Below are positions 14,401 to 27,500 of a DNA stretch of 64,000 nucleotides, in pieces. The notes under the pieces were generated by a model that ran no database searches, was not told where the DNA came from, and worked only from the letters and a program-made list of their open reading frames with translations. The first letter of the stretch is position 1. Each line of letters starts with the position of its first letter. Origin of the DNA: Anadara kagoshimensis (Eukaryota; Mollusca; Bivalvia; Arcoida; Arcidae); assembly GCA_021292105.1 (NCBI GenBank), contig CM037865.1, positions 74,106,128 through 74,170,127 on the forward strand. The letters run 5' to 3'. A program made the position numbers and the translations under genes.

Positions 14401-17400
14401 GTCTACACTCATGTATGCATTCTTTTATTACTAAATAAAACATTTCATTTTGTTGTACCTTGATGGCCAATTGGTCCTAAGAGCTACTTAATTTTAATTT
14501 AAAAATTGGTGCCTAATTATAAACTAGGTATTGTGCCACTTTGGTAAAGGGGTAGATCTTAGCATCTCATTTATGTCTGACATTGGTGGTGGTCCTCAGG
14601 CACTCTTGTTACCTCCCCCATCCCATAACCGATTGCTTCTATGTAAGTGATAAAAAGTATTGACTGGGTTGTAAATATCTCTCTCTCCCTCTCTCTCTCT
14701 TTCTATGTGGCATAAAAGTAATTGCATACGAGCATCAATATCACTTCAAATTTTAACATTTCTGATGTACAAAAGGTTTTATGGACTAGGTATGCAGATT
14801 GGTGTTTCTTTCTGTCTCTTTTGGTACAGATTTTACAGAACAAAAGCTATAACTTGTGAACACATGTATTTCAGGGTGTTCCAACTATTGCTGCAAATGA
14901 GAAGGAACAACAGAATTTTAAAAGAAAATTGTCAAAAAGAGAGAAAAAAGAAAAGAAAAAACATGACAAAAAAGGCAAAGAAAATGATTCCAGCGTGGCA
15001 GAAAAACTGTACACAGATATGCCAGAGAGTACATTTACTCGCAGTATCTCTAATCCAGAGGCTGTGATGAAACGACGTCGACAACAAAAAGTGGAGAAAA
15101 AATTACAGCAATGTCGAGGACAAGATGGACATGGTAAGATATATTGAATGAAAGTATGAAGCTTGATGTTAGGAATGGGATTTGAAATAGTGCACACCAA
15201 CATATAAGTTGGTCATTGATTAAACATTTCAGACAGTAGAGTAATATTCCTACAATGGATGAAAGAAAAGGAAGATTTGTAAATATGGCATAAAAGATCT
15301 TTTAGGAAATTGGAAGGAATTCTAACACTTACTTAAATGAAATATTGGTATTAGAGAAACTGAATTTCTGTAATTTAAAGTGGTAATGTCTTGATATAAG
15401 TGATTTAATTTCAAACTCTGATGTTAAACAATATTTACTGCTTCCATGGGATATATACATTGTGATAGATAAATCTTTTAGCTAGGTCTAAATTTGAAAA
15501 AAAATTATGTATATACAATGTGTATAACATAAAACAAGGTGTAATTATACTCCCTATATATTCTTATCTATAAATAACCCCTCATTTAACAGGAGGGTTA
15601 TTTATTGTATAGGATTTTTTAAGTGATGCATATAATGATTTAATTATACTTCTAATACAGTATATATATCCATGTCATGGGAAGATAAGAAAAATAGGTG
15701 AATTTGAGATTTAGTTTTAATTGTTTAATATACCCCAATGTATGGTATGTAAGGACCTTTCTGACCCCAAATTAAGGCCAGCTGTTTATCTCAAGGTGAA
15801 TTGTTAACCCAAACTAGTGTTTATTCTTTTTAAGTTTTTGTTTATCCTGTTAGAGATAGTGACATACTTATTTTACTAAGCAGGTCCTTGTCCTTGTGGC
15901 TGGTTTATAAAGGGGTCAAGTTTAGTAACCACTGCATGTGAATGGGTTAGCTCACCCGAGTCAAAGACCCAAAATAAAATCTATATATATATATTTTGGA
16001 ACATTAGAAAAAATGTTCCCCATGCTTTTTAGGGGTTTAATATATGTTGTTCCAGGGTTCAAGTAATGGCACTTGCTTGTCTTGCATTGTAATGTATACA
16101 CTAAAAATTGTTTTACTTTTTATGGCTGAATTATAACAAAGAACAGGAAAGGGGGTATGTCCTGCTATACATTTCTAGTTCAAATTTTCTCTTACATTAA
16201 TACAAATATTATGACAACCCAGACACAAATAAATTTTAAGCTTTGAATCATGAATTAAAAAATTATGGTTATACCAATATATTTATGAAATTGAAAGATT
16301 TTTAAATCGCTTCAGTGTGAGAAACATAAACTTCATACCTTAAGCCCAATAAAATGCACCATTAAAATTTAAAAATTGAGGATGTCATTAAAAATATGAG
16401 AAATAGAATACCTGAAAATGTTGCCATGGTTACGTAATCCTGAACATGGTTACATAATGTTGATGTATTGATGAGAAAATGCTCTAATATGATTCATTCA
16501 TTTATGACAATATCATATTTCCTTTTTGGTGTTTAATTTTACAAGTTTTTGTCTGATGTGCATTTTGATCAGTTTAAGCTTTTAAAGCAAGATAAATCAC
16601 AAAATAAATTCCATTATAACATATTACATCTTTGCATGTTAAATCTTAACTTGAATGATATGCTAGATATTTTTATTTGTCACATACTAAAATCATTGAA
16701 TGAATTATCTTGAGATTGATGTGTAACTGCAATGGATACAAATACTGCAATGCAGCATTAAAGTATTGTTGTTGAGGACACCCCCCCCCCCCCCCCAATT
16801 TAAAAAAAAATCAGTTGTTAAATGACAGCAATGGGTTTCTTCAGCATACCACATGATACCCCCTAATGTTTTTGTGGAAGATAATTTCCATTGGACTTAT
16901 CACTTGACATTTTTGTCATAGAAACAACATTATTGCCGCCATTTGTGATGTGAAAGATTTCTAAATTTATTTGCTGAAACCTTAAGGGCTATTGATCATG
17001 TTGAACACTTGTGAACCCCATTGTAGATGATGACAATGTGATGTTATCAACAAGTGGCAAGCCCAACAATTAATAGACAATATTCAATAACTATCTTTGA
17101 AAAGGATGGTGCCAGTTTTGGAGTAATCTCTGTACAACCTTTGTTATATCCCCGATTCGAAAAAAAGGGGGGGGGGTATACTGGTTCACCTTTGTCCTTC
17201 CATCCGACCGTCCAAATAAAAAATTCGAAGTTTTCTCAGCAACTGCTTAACACAGCCACTTGAAATTTTGTATGTGAATTCAGTATGAGGTCCCATACCG
17301 CAAGTTCTGATTTCAAGTTTGCCTGACATCTACTTTTTTACCAACATTTATGGTCAATAGTTGAAGTTAAAAGTACACTAAGTGAGAGTAGCTGACAGAT

Positions 17401-18228
17401 TTCTTGTTATTGATGTAGTTGACCACATCTATGAGAACAACAGTTCAACAATCATTTTGTACATTTGGTCTTCTGTAGTCTTGGCAGCTTCTTGCTGTTG
17501 TTATGATATTTTCTTGTATCAGTCTGGAGCACCTTTTCTGCAACATAAAATTTTAGCAATAATTGAATCAAATGATCATTGGTAAATACTGTATATAAAC
17601 ATTGAAACAATGCTAAGATTTTTTTTCTTGATCTAGTTTATTTAGCCCTGTAGTGTTTTAAGAATTTAGTTTTATTCTAAACAAAGTATAAGACACCATT
17701 CCTCAACTTTCTCTTTAAATAAAAAAAATTAAAATTAGTTTGACTGAGATATCAAGTTTGTTTTAAGTCAACAGGTTTTTTAAGTCGCCTGTTTTTTGGA
17801 TCAGTATGCACATTTGGAAGACGGTACACATATAGTACTAAGATTACGTAATCAATGATAATGTAGGTGTGTTTGTGTAATAGTGGTGATAAGTCACAAC
17901 CTCATGTAACTTATTTGATTGTTAATGTTATCCGACAGGAAGTTAAAACGTTTTTGAATTTCACTCATGCATACACCTGCAGTTTAGATATATTTATGTA
18001 ATATTGATTTTGTAGTAGTGCACTAAGAAAGGGGTCCTTGTACTGTTCTCATATAACTTTGTGTAGAGTTGGAAAAGGATCAGGTGGTTTTTTTTTTTTT
18101 TTAAATTTTGATCGTGTGATTCAAACAATTCACATGAAATCCTTCAACATATTTTCAATCTCATTTCTGTTTTGTTCTTTTTTATTCAATCAATATGAAG
18201 TTGTCTTGTGCTAATTATAACATTACAG

Positions 18229-18260
<32 letters not shown>

Positions 18261-18510
18261 GAGAGGAGAGAGAGAGATTTTCTGAATGAATGGAGTTATG
18301 TATCTCAATCAAGAATATCTCACCTATATCAAGACATCGCTAAGTGAAGGTGAAGTGACAGAAATTTTGACCTTTGCATTGCTCTCAGGGCATCTGTGTT
18401 TAAAGTCTCTTACTGAAGTCTTGGTTAGACCCCAAACTCCCAAATATACAGAGTGAGCACTTTTCCAATCCAGCCACTGTAGCGGAAAGAAAAAGAAAGA
18501 GGTTGAGAGA

Positions 18511-18544
<34 letters not shown>

Positions 18545-21500
18545 TCAGATGACAAGTTCACAACTTAAACTTCTTATTTTTCTCATATTTGTTAAGTTTG
18601 AAAATAATCTTGCTTTGTTGAAGAGTAAATGTAGATGGGAGAGAGATTAGCCTTAGGATTTACCAGATTTCAGTTATCAGTGTTAAAGTGAGATTCCCTA
18701 AGTTGTCTTGTCAGGAAGGTGTTATTGTCTGACAATTAATCAGATTTGAAATTTATTATGCATCACTTTCTAAAATCTAGCTGTCCGTGTGTATTGGTAT
18801 AATCTAGCTGTCTGTGTACTATATGTGGGTGTTGAAAGAGGGACATCTTTTAATGTTAAAACCAAACCAGACATGGAAGCTAATTATTATGCATTATTAC
18901 ATAACACACAATTTTAATGTTCATTTTACACATTATTATAGCATTAATAAAAAGTTTCCATCTTAAGAGATATACCATGGCATTTTAACTTATAATAGCG
19001 GTATATAAAGACTTAATGTTACTATGTAAAGAATCTTAAGAAAATACACGATGAACTGAAGGGCAATGTAGTTCTCTTTAATTGTACTCAATAAATATGG
19101 TTCTTAAAATTAAATTAGAACAGAAACCTTAGGTGATGTGCCAGGGTACTGGGTAGATTACAGGGAGATATTCCAGAGATATCGGGAGAGGGGGGGATCA
19201 CAGGGGAGATATTCCAGAGATATCTGGGAAGATCATTGGGTTATATTCCAGAGATATCGGGACGGATCATTGGGTTAGTGTTCCAGAGCTATTGGGGTAG
19301 TGGGGTGGATCATAAGGCTGAAGTAGAGGAGGGGGGGGGGGGGCACTAGATTACTGTAATCATTTTAATGAAGGAGCTTGAAGAAGTTGTCTGAGATGTA
19401 ACTTGTAATAATTTGATTGCTTTATTTTTGTAGGTGGAACCCTAAAAATTTATGGTGAAACCCTTAAACCAGACATTCCCTACAAAACCTTACTTTTATC
19501 AACCACCGATAATGTTGCTTATGTCATCAAAGAAGCTATAGAGAAGTATGGTCTGGAGAAGGAGATTGTACCTGAAGATTTATCACTTGTACAGGTAAGA
19601 ATTAACAGTGTTATAAGGCTGTGTGTATTTGTGATATACTTGGGGATTGATGAAGTACAAGAATGTGTATAAAATAGTACATGCCAGGTCAATGGATCAG
19701 GGGTTGTGTATCATAAATATTTTATATTGCAAAATGTTTTTGGTACAAATTTGTGACAAAGATGCTCCTATATACAGGTGGCCTTTAAGGCAGGTTCGAT
19801 TGTACTTTTACTATTATCTTATTGAGCTTCAGATATTGCAAAGGCCATTCATGTAATGTATACACATGAAGGGCCATTCATTTAATATATACACACAACA
19901 TGAGGCTGGATGGGATATTTACCTGATATGTATGCCCTCCACATACAGACATACCTATATATATATTGTAGATTTATAAATTTTGACAGATGTGTTGATA
20001 TAGCTGCTGGCAGAGTTGTCAAACAATACAACTGTCATATTCGTTGTGACCAGACTGATCTAAACTTAACCAGACCTCACTGGTAGTGGGGACAAACACC
20101 TGGGGGCATTTATAATGCACATTTTATATGCTGTAACCCTCTGACATTAATGTATATTGGGGTTCAGGGATATAAAAACTTCTATATGTTGTGTTCTGAT
20201 TGCTGCATATTATGTGACATTAATGTCGTATATGTGCAGAATAAAGCTAAATTCACGTTCAAGAATACCTTTTAAATCCAGTTTATCAAAATGAAAACAT
20301 TTACACCCACCTTAAATAACTGTAAATAAACTTTATTTGAGAGTTCAGTGTCCTATGTATCGCAGTCAATCGTAAGACAGCTTTACCAGTAATGATTTTT
20401 GTCTCGCCCAGAAAGACAGATATCTAGCCGTTATATATTCTTCTGTGTCATTGTCGTCATCTTTCTTGATTTTGATTAATATTTTTAATGCCAAAAAAAT
20501 GTAACTTTTCAAGTGAAACATATGATCTGTATATCTCATGTAATAAGGGCTGATGGTTGTTCTGCAGTTATGAAGTTGTAACTTTTAAATGACTTGGTAA
20601 ATTCTTTACATACCACCCATCCCTCACCCTGACCCCCAACCCTCACCCCCTTTATATTCCAAATACCTGAATTCAATTCTTTGGTTTTTTTTCTTCAATT
20701 TTTAGGATATTTATAATAGCAGTTGGTAGAACAGTCATGTCTTGTGTACTGTAGTTGCATTGTATTTAAATATAAGATATTTAATTTTTTTGACAGGTGC
20801 TTGTCCCTCCAGAGGTTGAATATCATGGAGGTACTATTGGAGAAGAAAGAATTATGGAAGATCATGAATGTCCACTAGCCATAGCAATGCAGCATCCACA
20901 AAACAAAGGTGTGCACATTTGTAACACTATAACATATACAGTAAAACCTCATTATGATGTCAACCACTGTGGTAGCTCAGTTGGTAGAGTGCTCGCTCCA
21001 TAAGTGGGTGGTCGTGGGCTCAACCTTGACCAGGTCTGACCCAAGACTTGAAAGTGGGTACTTAATTTTATTTCGCCAAGCACTCAGCATTACAAAATGA
21101 AAGTTACAGTTCTTTCGGATGGGAACTTTAAATAAATGTGGTCCCGTGTTATGGTAGGCTTGACACGATATATAACCCTGCTGTATTAATGCACATAAGC
21201 ACAATGCACAGGTGAAAGTTCTGCACCTTTGCCTATAGCTGGTGATGTCTCAATATAAATGAAATATTCTTGACTTGGACGTTAAATGCCATTACTCAAC
21301 TCATTATGATGCCCCTTGATAACTTTGCCACCTCCGTAAACGCCACAGTAATTTGAAGTCATAAACGCCACAGTAATGTGAAGTCATAAACGCCACAGTA
21401 ATTTGAAGTCATAAACGCCACAGTAATTTGAATTCTCTATTCTTGTATTGCATATGATGTCATAAAAGTCAAAATAATGCACAGTTCATGAAAAGCCTAT

Positions 21501-24500
21501 AAACATAGCAAAAACTCCTTCAGGTTATGAAATGCATGTGGATTAAAATATATATCGCAAATTCTGCAAAAAAAGGGGATCAGAAAATCTTAAGACACAA
21601 TAGTTTGTAGTGATGAACAGTATAAAATTAAGTTTTCATTGTATTAAATGTATATTAATTACATGTGAGATGTTTATCTGTGAATTTATATAAGATGTTA
21701 CAAGGTGACTTTGGCTGTCCTGACTTGGGATGTTATAAATTTATATATTGAAACTATTTAAAGAATTCTAGTGTACTAAGCTGACATGCCTCTGTAACTG
21801 GATATCAAATGATCTTATCACCATGAATTAATGAGTAAAAAATTACACCAGAGGGAAAATATAGACCTATATCAATTTGACTTTAATTCATATCTATCAT
21901 ACAGCGGTTGATAAATCTGTGTCCATTACTCAGGTGTGAAGGTGTTAAACACTTCTTACAAGTGAAAGTTAGATTTCCAATTAATCTGCATCAATGCCTT
22001 GGTTAATCTATGTCCATTGCTCAGGTGTGAAGGTGTTATACTGCAAATTAGATACTATTTAAATGAATAAATTATTAAATAATCTATATTCATCACTGGG
22101 GTGATGCTGCCAATAATAATAAATCCATCAGTCAGCCGTGAAGGTGTCAAATAAAATAATAAGTCAAAAGTTAAATACCTAATTAATAAATTATTTGATA
22201 AAGAATTTTTCATTTTTCCAGTCAATTTGATGTAGTTACATTTAGGAATGACTAGACAGACTTAGATAAATAAGTCTGATTTCTTGTCTGTAAATTTAAA
22301 GTCCAGTGAAATAAAAATTACTGAAGGTTGGTGGTTTCCTCCAACACCTAACAACTGACAGCCTAGATTGAAAGGAAAGAATATTGATTTGGGAGCAAAA
22401 ACTCTGTAACTCTACACCACATTGCTCAATATCTGTCTGTTTGTCTGTCCATCTGTTTGTCTGTCCATCTGTCCATCTGTCTGTCTGTCCGTCCGTCCGT
22501 CCGTCCGTCTCTGTCTGTCTGTTTGTGTGTCTATGTTGTTTACATAGTCTATATACATCACTGATGTGTGATTGTATTTACTGTAGTAAACAAGGTAAAA
22601 ATGTAAATCAATTGAAAATATCTTTTATAAATAATCATTTTTAGGTAGTTTGTTTGAAAGTAACTTTGTCCAATTGCTTCATCTACCTCTCGACTGGAAC
22701 TTTGATTTCCACCAAATCTAAGTTTAAAGTCTTGTAAGTGAGACAGGTATCAATGTTTCTGAAGTAATCTATCCCCATTAAAAATCCCATAAAACAAAGC
22801 CACATTTATGTTTTATATCCTCTATTTCTTGTTTTTTGGTGGTGTGGGGATGGATTGGTGCACTGTTTTGCCAAGTACATGTTCAGTGGTAATTTATATC
22901 CTCTATTTCTTGTTTTTTGGTGGTGTGGGGATGGATTGGGGGCACTGTTTTGCCAAGTACATGTTCAGTGGTAATTTTATGTTTACATGTATTTATTTTT
23001 AACATGCTGAGTCAGGAAGTTATTGTAAATTGTATTATCATTTTGCTTTTACAGGTACTATGCTGTTTCAGTTGAAGTTAAAGTCAGATAGCAGAAAGGG
23101 AAAACATAAGAAGATGCGTTCAATATCCCATGACGATCTCCGTTATGCCAGAGATGAACCTCCTCCAGTTCAGAAATTACCGTATCTGATAGAATTAAAT
23201 CCTGGTATGTGTAACTATTAGTTGAGACACGTGTCAGAGTTGTCTGTGGCCTGATGAGCCCATAGTCTCAGAACAGACTCTGATATTAATACTAGTGTAT
23301 TCCTGTTACTATCAGATACTTCGGTGATCTAATACTCACTTAAAATTACATGATTTTGTGTATAAATAAACATTTATTCTTGAGAGAATAATAGAATTGT
23401 GCATCATTACTCATTGCTAAAAATTATAAATATTATATTGAACAATATGATTATGCACCCACTTATTTGCTTCAAATATATTGACAGTGAAGATCTTGTA
23501 AAGTGACATAAAATTGAAAGTTTTAGTTATCTTCAAATTGTTAAGCAATAAGTTGGTTATTAAGTTAAAGTAACACTTCTTTACACACAGATATAACTCT
23601 ATGGTATTTCACACTAAGTTGATGTTTTTAGCTAGATGTCTGACATCGTATTATGTTTGGATTAATTAATCAAATTTCTATATATTGTATTTTAGATGGA
23701 TCAGACAATCCTAAAGGAAAAGTTCATCGGTTAAATTTAAAGTTTACAGAGGTCGGCTGTGACAGATCCATGTATATACAGGTATGATTTATTGTGATTG
23801 AATGTACCCAGAGTTTATTATAATACCCCCTTTGCTCCTGGTTCTAAAAATATTTCTAGAATTATGTGAAGCCCTTATTTATTGCAGTTCCATATCCAGT
23901 AGAAAGAATGGTTTCAAATAAATATTCAAATACCACATACATGTCACATGGTTGAACCTGATTATAAAACCAGTTTGTTGGTAAACTAAATTGTAGGATA
24001 GGAATGATCTTGATGAATCAATTAAGCAAATAAATATATACAATTTATACTACAGTGGCTACTAATTTCTGAGAAATATCTTCAAAAAGTAACCAATTTT
24101 TTAAATTTGGCTACTAATAATTATTATATTTTGTTTTACAGATTCTTGGTCCAAACATCCAGCCCCGTCACTGTGTGATTGGTTTATCTCACAATGATGG
24201 CATAGTTACCGTCACACCCACTAGTCCAGAATCAGAGACCTACGTCAATAATCAGCGAGTATATGAAACAACAACACTACAAAACGGCATGACTGTCAGA
24301 TTTGGAAAACTCAGCATATTTCGATTTTTGGATCCTAATTTTGAAGAGGTATGATAATTATAAGTACATAGGTTTTGTTAAACGTGAGAAAAAGACTTAA
24401 AGAGTGATAAAAGGCTAAATGTGTGGATAGATTCTATTAATACTATTTTCTTGAATGTTTTTCACAAACAATTATAATTTATTCAGTAATTAACAATGAA

Positions 24501-27500
24501 GACAGGGCGGTAAGATACAGAAGATTGATAAGTTTTCAAATTTGGGGTTATTGAAAGACATCGAGTATTTCTTGCCACCTGTCAGATAAAGATGATGCTG
24601 ATATATGTACTATAGTAGTATTCCTACAGTACTTATTTGATACATTTATATTGCTTATATATTTATTTTTCACAAAAATTCAGTGTAATCTCTGATAGGA
24701 CGAAAGACATATATGTCTCATGTCTTAAACAGATATTCTTAAAGTTTGTCTTGTCTTAGAAAAGATGGTTTGAAATCTGTCTTGCCATACAAAAGACTAT
24801 AAAATCTGTCCTGCACACCTCAACTTTAAAGACTTATACATTTGAACAAAAATATTACAAAAATGGCAATATCAATTTGAAGCTTTCACAAAAGTCTTTT
24901 GGTTAACGTATCCAAATATACTGATATATGTTTTACAAATATTGTTATTCAGAAAATGAAGAAAGGACAGGTTCCAACTGAAGAAGCTTTTCAAAAGAGA
25001 GGAATGCCACCTTATGGTGCAAAACCTCCAGAGACTAATTTCGATGTTGATGGCCGAGTAGAAACTATGGATGGAGCCTCTTCGAGAGGTAGTGACCGAG
25101 GTCACCCACAAGATGATGTCCAGAATAGGTAATTTTCTTCAAAACCATGATTAACACAGAAATTGAAATGACAATTAATAATGGAATGTTTTTTTTCTAA
25201 ATGGGGAAACCATTAAAATATTTCTACAAAACTACCAAAACAATTAAAACTTGTCAAGATTTTCATTTGATGTATATGATACCTGCTTAAAGATTAGGAC
25301 ATATTATATGAGAGAAAACAAATTGATTGTTGGTCACTATACAGATAAAGGATGCACAGAAATAATACAATTACATGTATATAACATGAAGTAAAGTACA
25401 AATTTATACTGGAAGGTGTTCAAAGCTTCAAAACATAGTCTTTCTTATGTTGTATATTTCAATGTTTATTGCATCTTTTAAAACTGACTATTATCTACAT
25501 TTAGTGTGATGCCATACCTCTCCAATCAAACATACTGCTTCATGTCCAAATCACAATCCCAAAAGCAAAGTTAAAACCTTGAAAACTGGTAAATTAAGTT
25601 AACATGTTAACTTCCACTAAGAAAGTTAGGGCAGTGCTATGGAAGGGTAAGCACATCCTGTTTAGCTAGCTAGCTAGGGCACCTGCCACATGAAATCAAA
25701 ATTGAGAATGAAAATAACATGGAGCTATGGGATGTCAAATATATCCAGGATAATTTTAGAAGCAGAGAATCATACTTCTCAACATATTGTGATACTAGTA
25801 TACGTATGGCTATGTGTAAATAATGACCAATCAAGGACATTAATAACATGTTATTCTGATTGGTTATCCCCTTATAATGTACCACTGTATTACTTTATTG
25901 TTACAGTAGGAGTCCACATGACCAGAGTTTTGGTTCCCAGCCTGATGACAGAATGATGCCTCCTTCACACCAAAAACATATAGAAGAAGCATTACCTGCT
26001 GCTTTAGAATTCAGAGATGAAAGTGAGTTATATAATAAATGAGGGTACAAATTTGTTTACAAATGTATGTAACCTAAAAATCTACCTATTTCATCTAAAT
26101 TAAAGTGTCTACTATCATTATGTCCAGTTTTAATTTATAGCGAACCCTAGGATTTTAGAGAAAATTGGGTTAAGGGGTTTGGTAAAAAATTTTGTTGAGT
26201 AAAAAATAATTTGTCGCATATTGAGAATTAAAGCCAATTTTTTCTTTGTTAAAATTTTGTATTTATTCTTTAAAAAATATTTATTTTCTCTTGTAGAAGA
26301 GGATGCCTTTTTGAGTGCTATTATCTTGGATGGTAACAATTCTGCTGTACAGTTTAAACTATCACCGACCTATATCCTCTATATGGCTGTCAGATATTGT
26401 TTATCTAATGCCTACAGACCAGAAATGACTCCATCTGACAGAGCACTCAGAATTACAGCATTGGTCAACAAAATAGCTAATATGTCCCATCAAGCTATAC
26501 AGGTGAGATATTTTGAAATTTTAAAACCAATTCAAAAATTCCTGTAATGGTAACTTTCATTGTAAATATTTCAAAACTTTTTTTTCAAATTTCATTATGA
26601 ATACAGTAAAGCCATGGTTCATTGCCAGTACCACTGAGGTAGCACAGTTGGAAGAGTGCTTGCTCCGTAAGTGGGAGGTTGTGGGTTCCAACCTCAACTG
26701 GGTCTGACCCAAGACTTGAAAATGGGTAGTGACTTCTTTCGCCAAGCACTTGGCATTACGAAATAAAGTCACGGTTCTTTCATATCGGAACTTAAAATAA
26801 ACGAAGTCCTATGTCATGGTAGGTGTGGCACGATGAAGAATCCTGCTGTGTAATGCCATCAGTGCAACATACAGGAAAAATTTATGCACCTTTACTTATA
26901 GCTGGGGATGTCTGGATACAAGTGAAATATTCTTTACCTTGATGTTAATCACCATTACTCAACTACGATTCATTGCCACCATTTGTTCAGTCAGATTTGT
27001 CATTAGGAGCATTATATTAAGGTTTATAGAAAACTTAATATGTTTCATCACTACATGTGTGAATCATTTTGGATTACCAATATCTATTTTATTTGCAGAC
27101 AAGCCGAGATAATCCAGCTGCTCTTGCATTTTGGATGGCCAATGCTTCAGAAATCTTACATTTCTATAAACAAGATCATGATGTACATCCATTTAGCCAA
27201 GATGCACAAGAAATGTTGGCAGAATCTGTCCAGATGGCGTTCCACCATCTTGTGAGGTGTCTACAGTATGACTTACAGAGGACAATGCCCGCTTTTCTAG
27301 ATGAAAATGATCATGCTGAAGACAGTGATATGGGAATGCAAGGTATGTTATAAGTCAAACCACACAGATATATGTTCAGATTTCTTTCTATAATTTATCT
27401 GTATATATAAAGGTATGACCGAGTGGTATTTTTACTGGATTTGGGAGTTTGGGTATTGTGTTCAAATTGTAACTTTTGTAAGGTGATCTTCATCTCTTGC

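Larger units (their letters stand above)
15134..19433 (+). other. afadin intron 3 (4.3 kb)
   Basis: This intron holds low-complexity DNA and mobile fragments: an 18-base C run near 16780-16797; a hairpin-plus-CTGTC-type element at 17138-17300; a 14-base T run near 18090; GA repeats at 18236-18276 and 18505-18543; a deleted SINE at 18303-18484; and GATATTCCAGAGATATC repeats at 19150-19315, next to a G run at 19330-19343. I found no exon. The stretch 15140-16770 is plain AT-rich sequence. Confidence 0.75.
20909..23054 (+). other. afadin intron 5 (2.1 kb)
   Basis: This intron holds a complete SINE (20962-21302) with target-site duplication, four 25-bp repeats (21335-21434), a CTGT/CCGT microsatellite (22430-22530) and an 81-bp tandem duplication (22812-22976). 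Paired ACTCAGGTGTGAAGGTGTTA-like strings at 21930-22160 form another weak repeat. No coding exon is seen. Confidence 0.8.

Noticed and set aside
20962..21040. tRNA gene suggested by TGGTAGCTCAGTTGG and a B-box-like string
   Set aside because: The same head occurs in several copies, each followed by the same 270-bp body and flanked by direct repeats. It is a SINE head without a full cloverleaf that I can see.
22384..22644. + strand ORF with alternating Cys/Ser/Pro/Val
   Set aside because: It reads through the CTGT/CCGT microsatellite.
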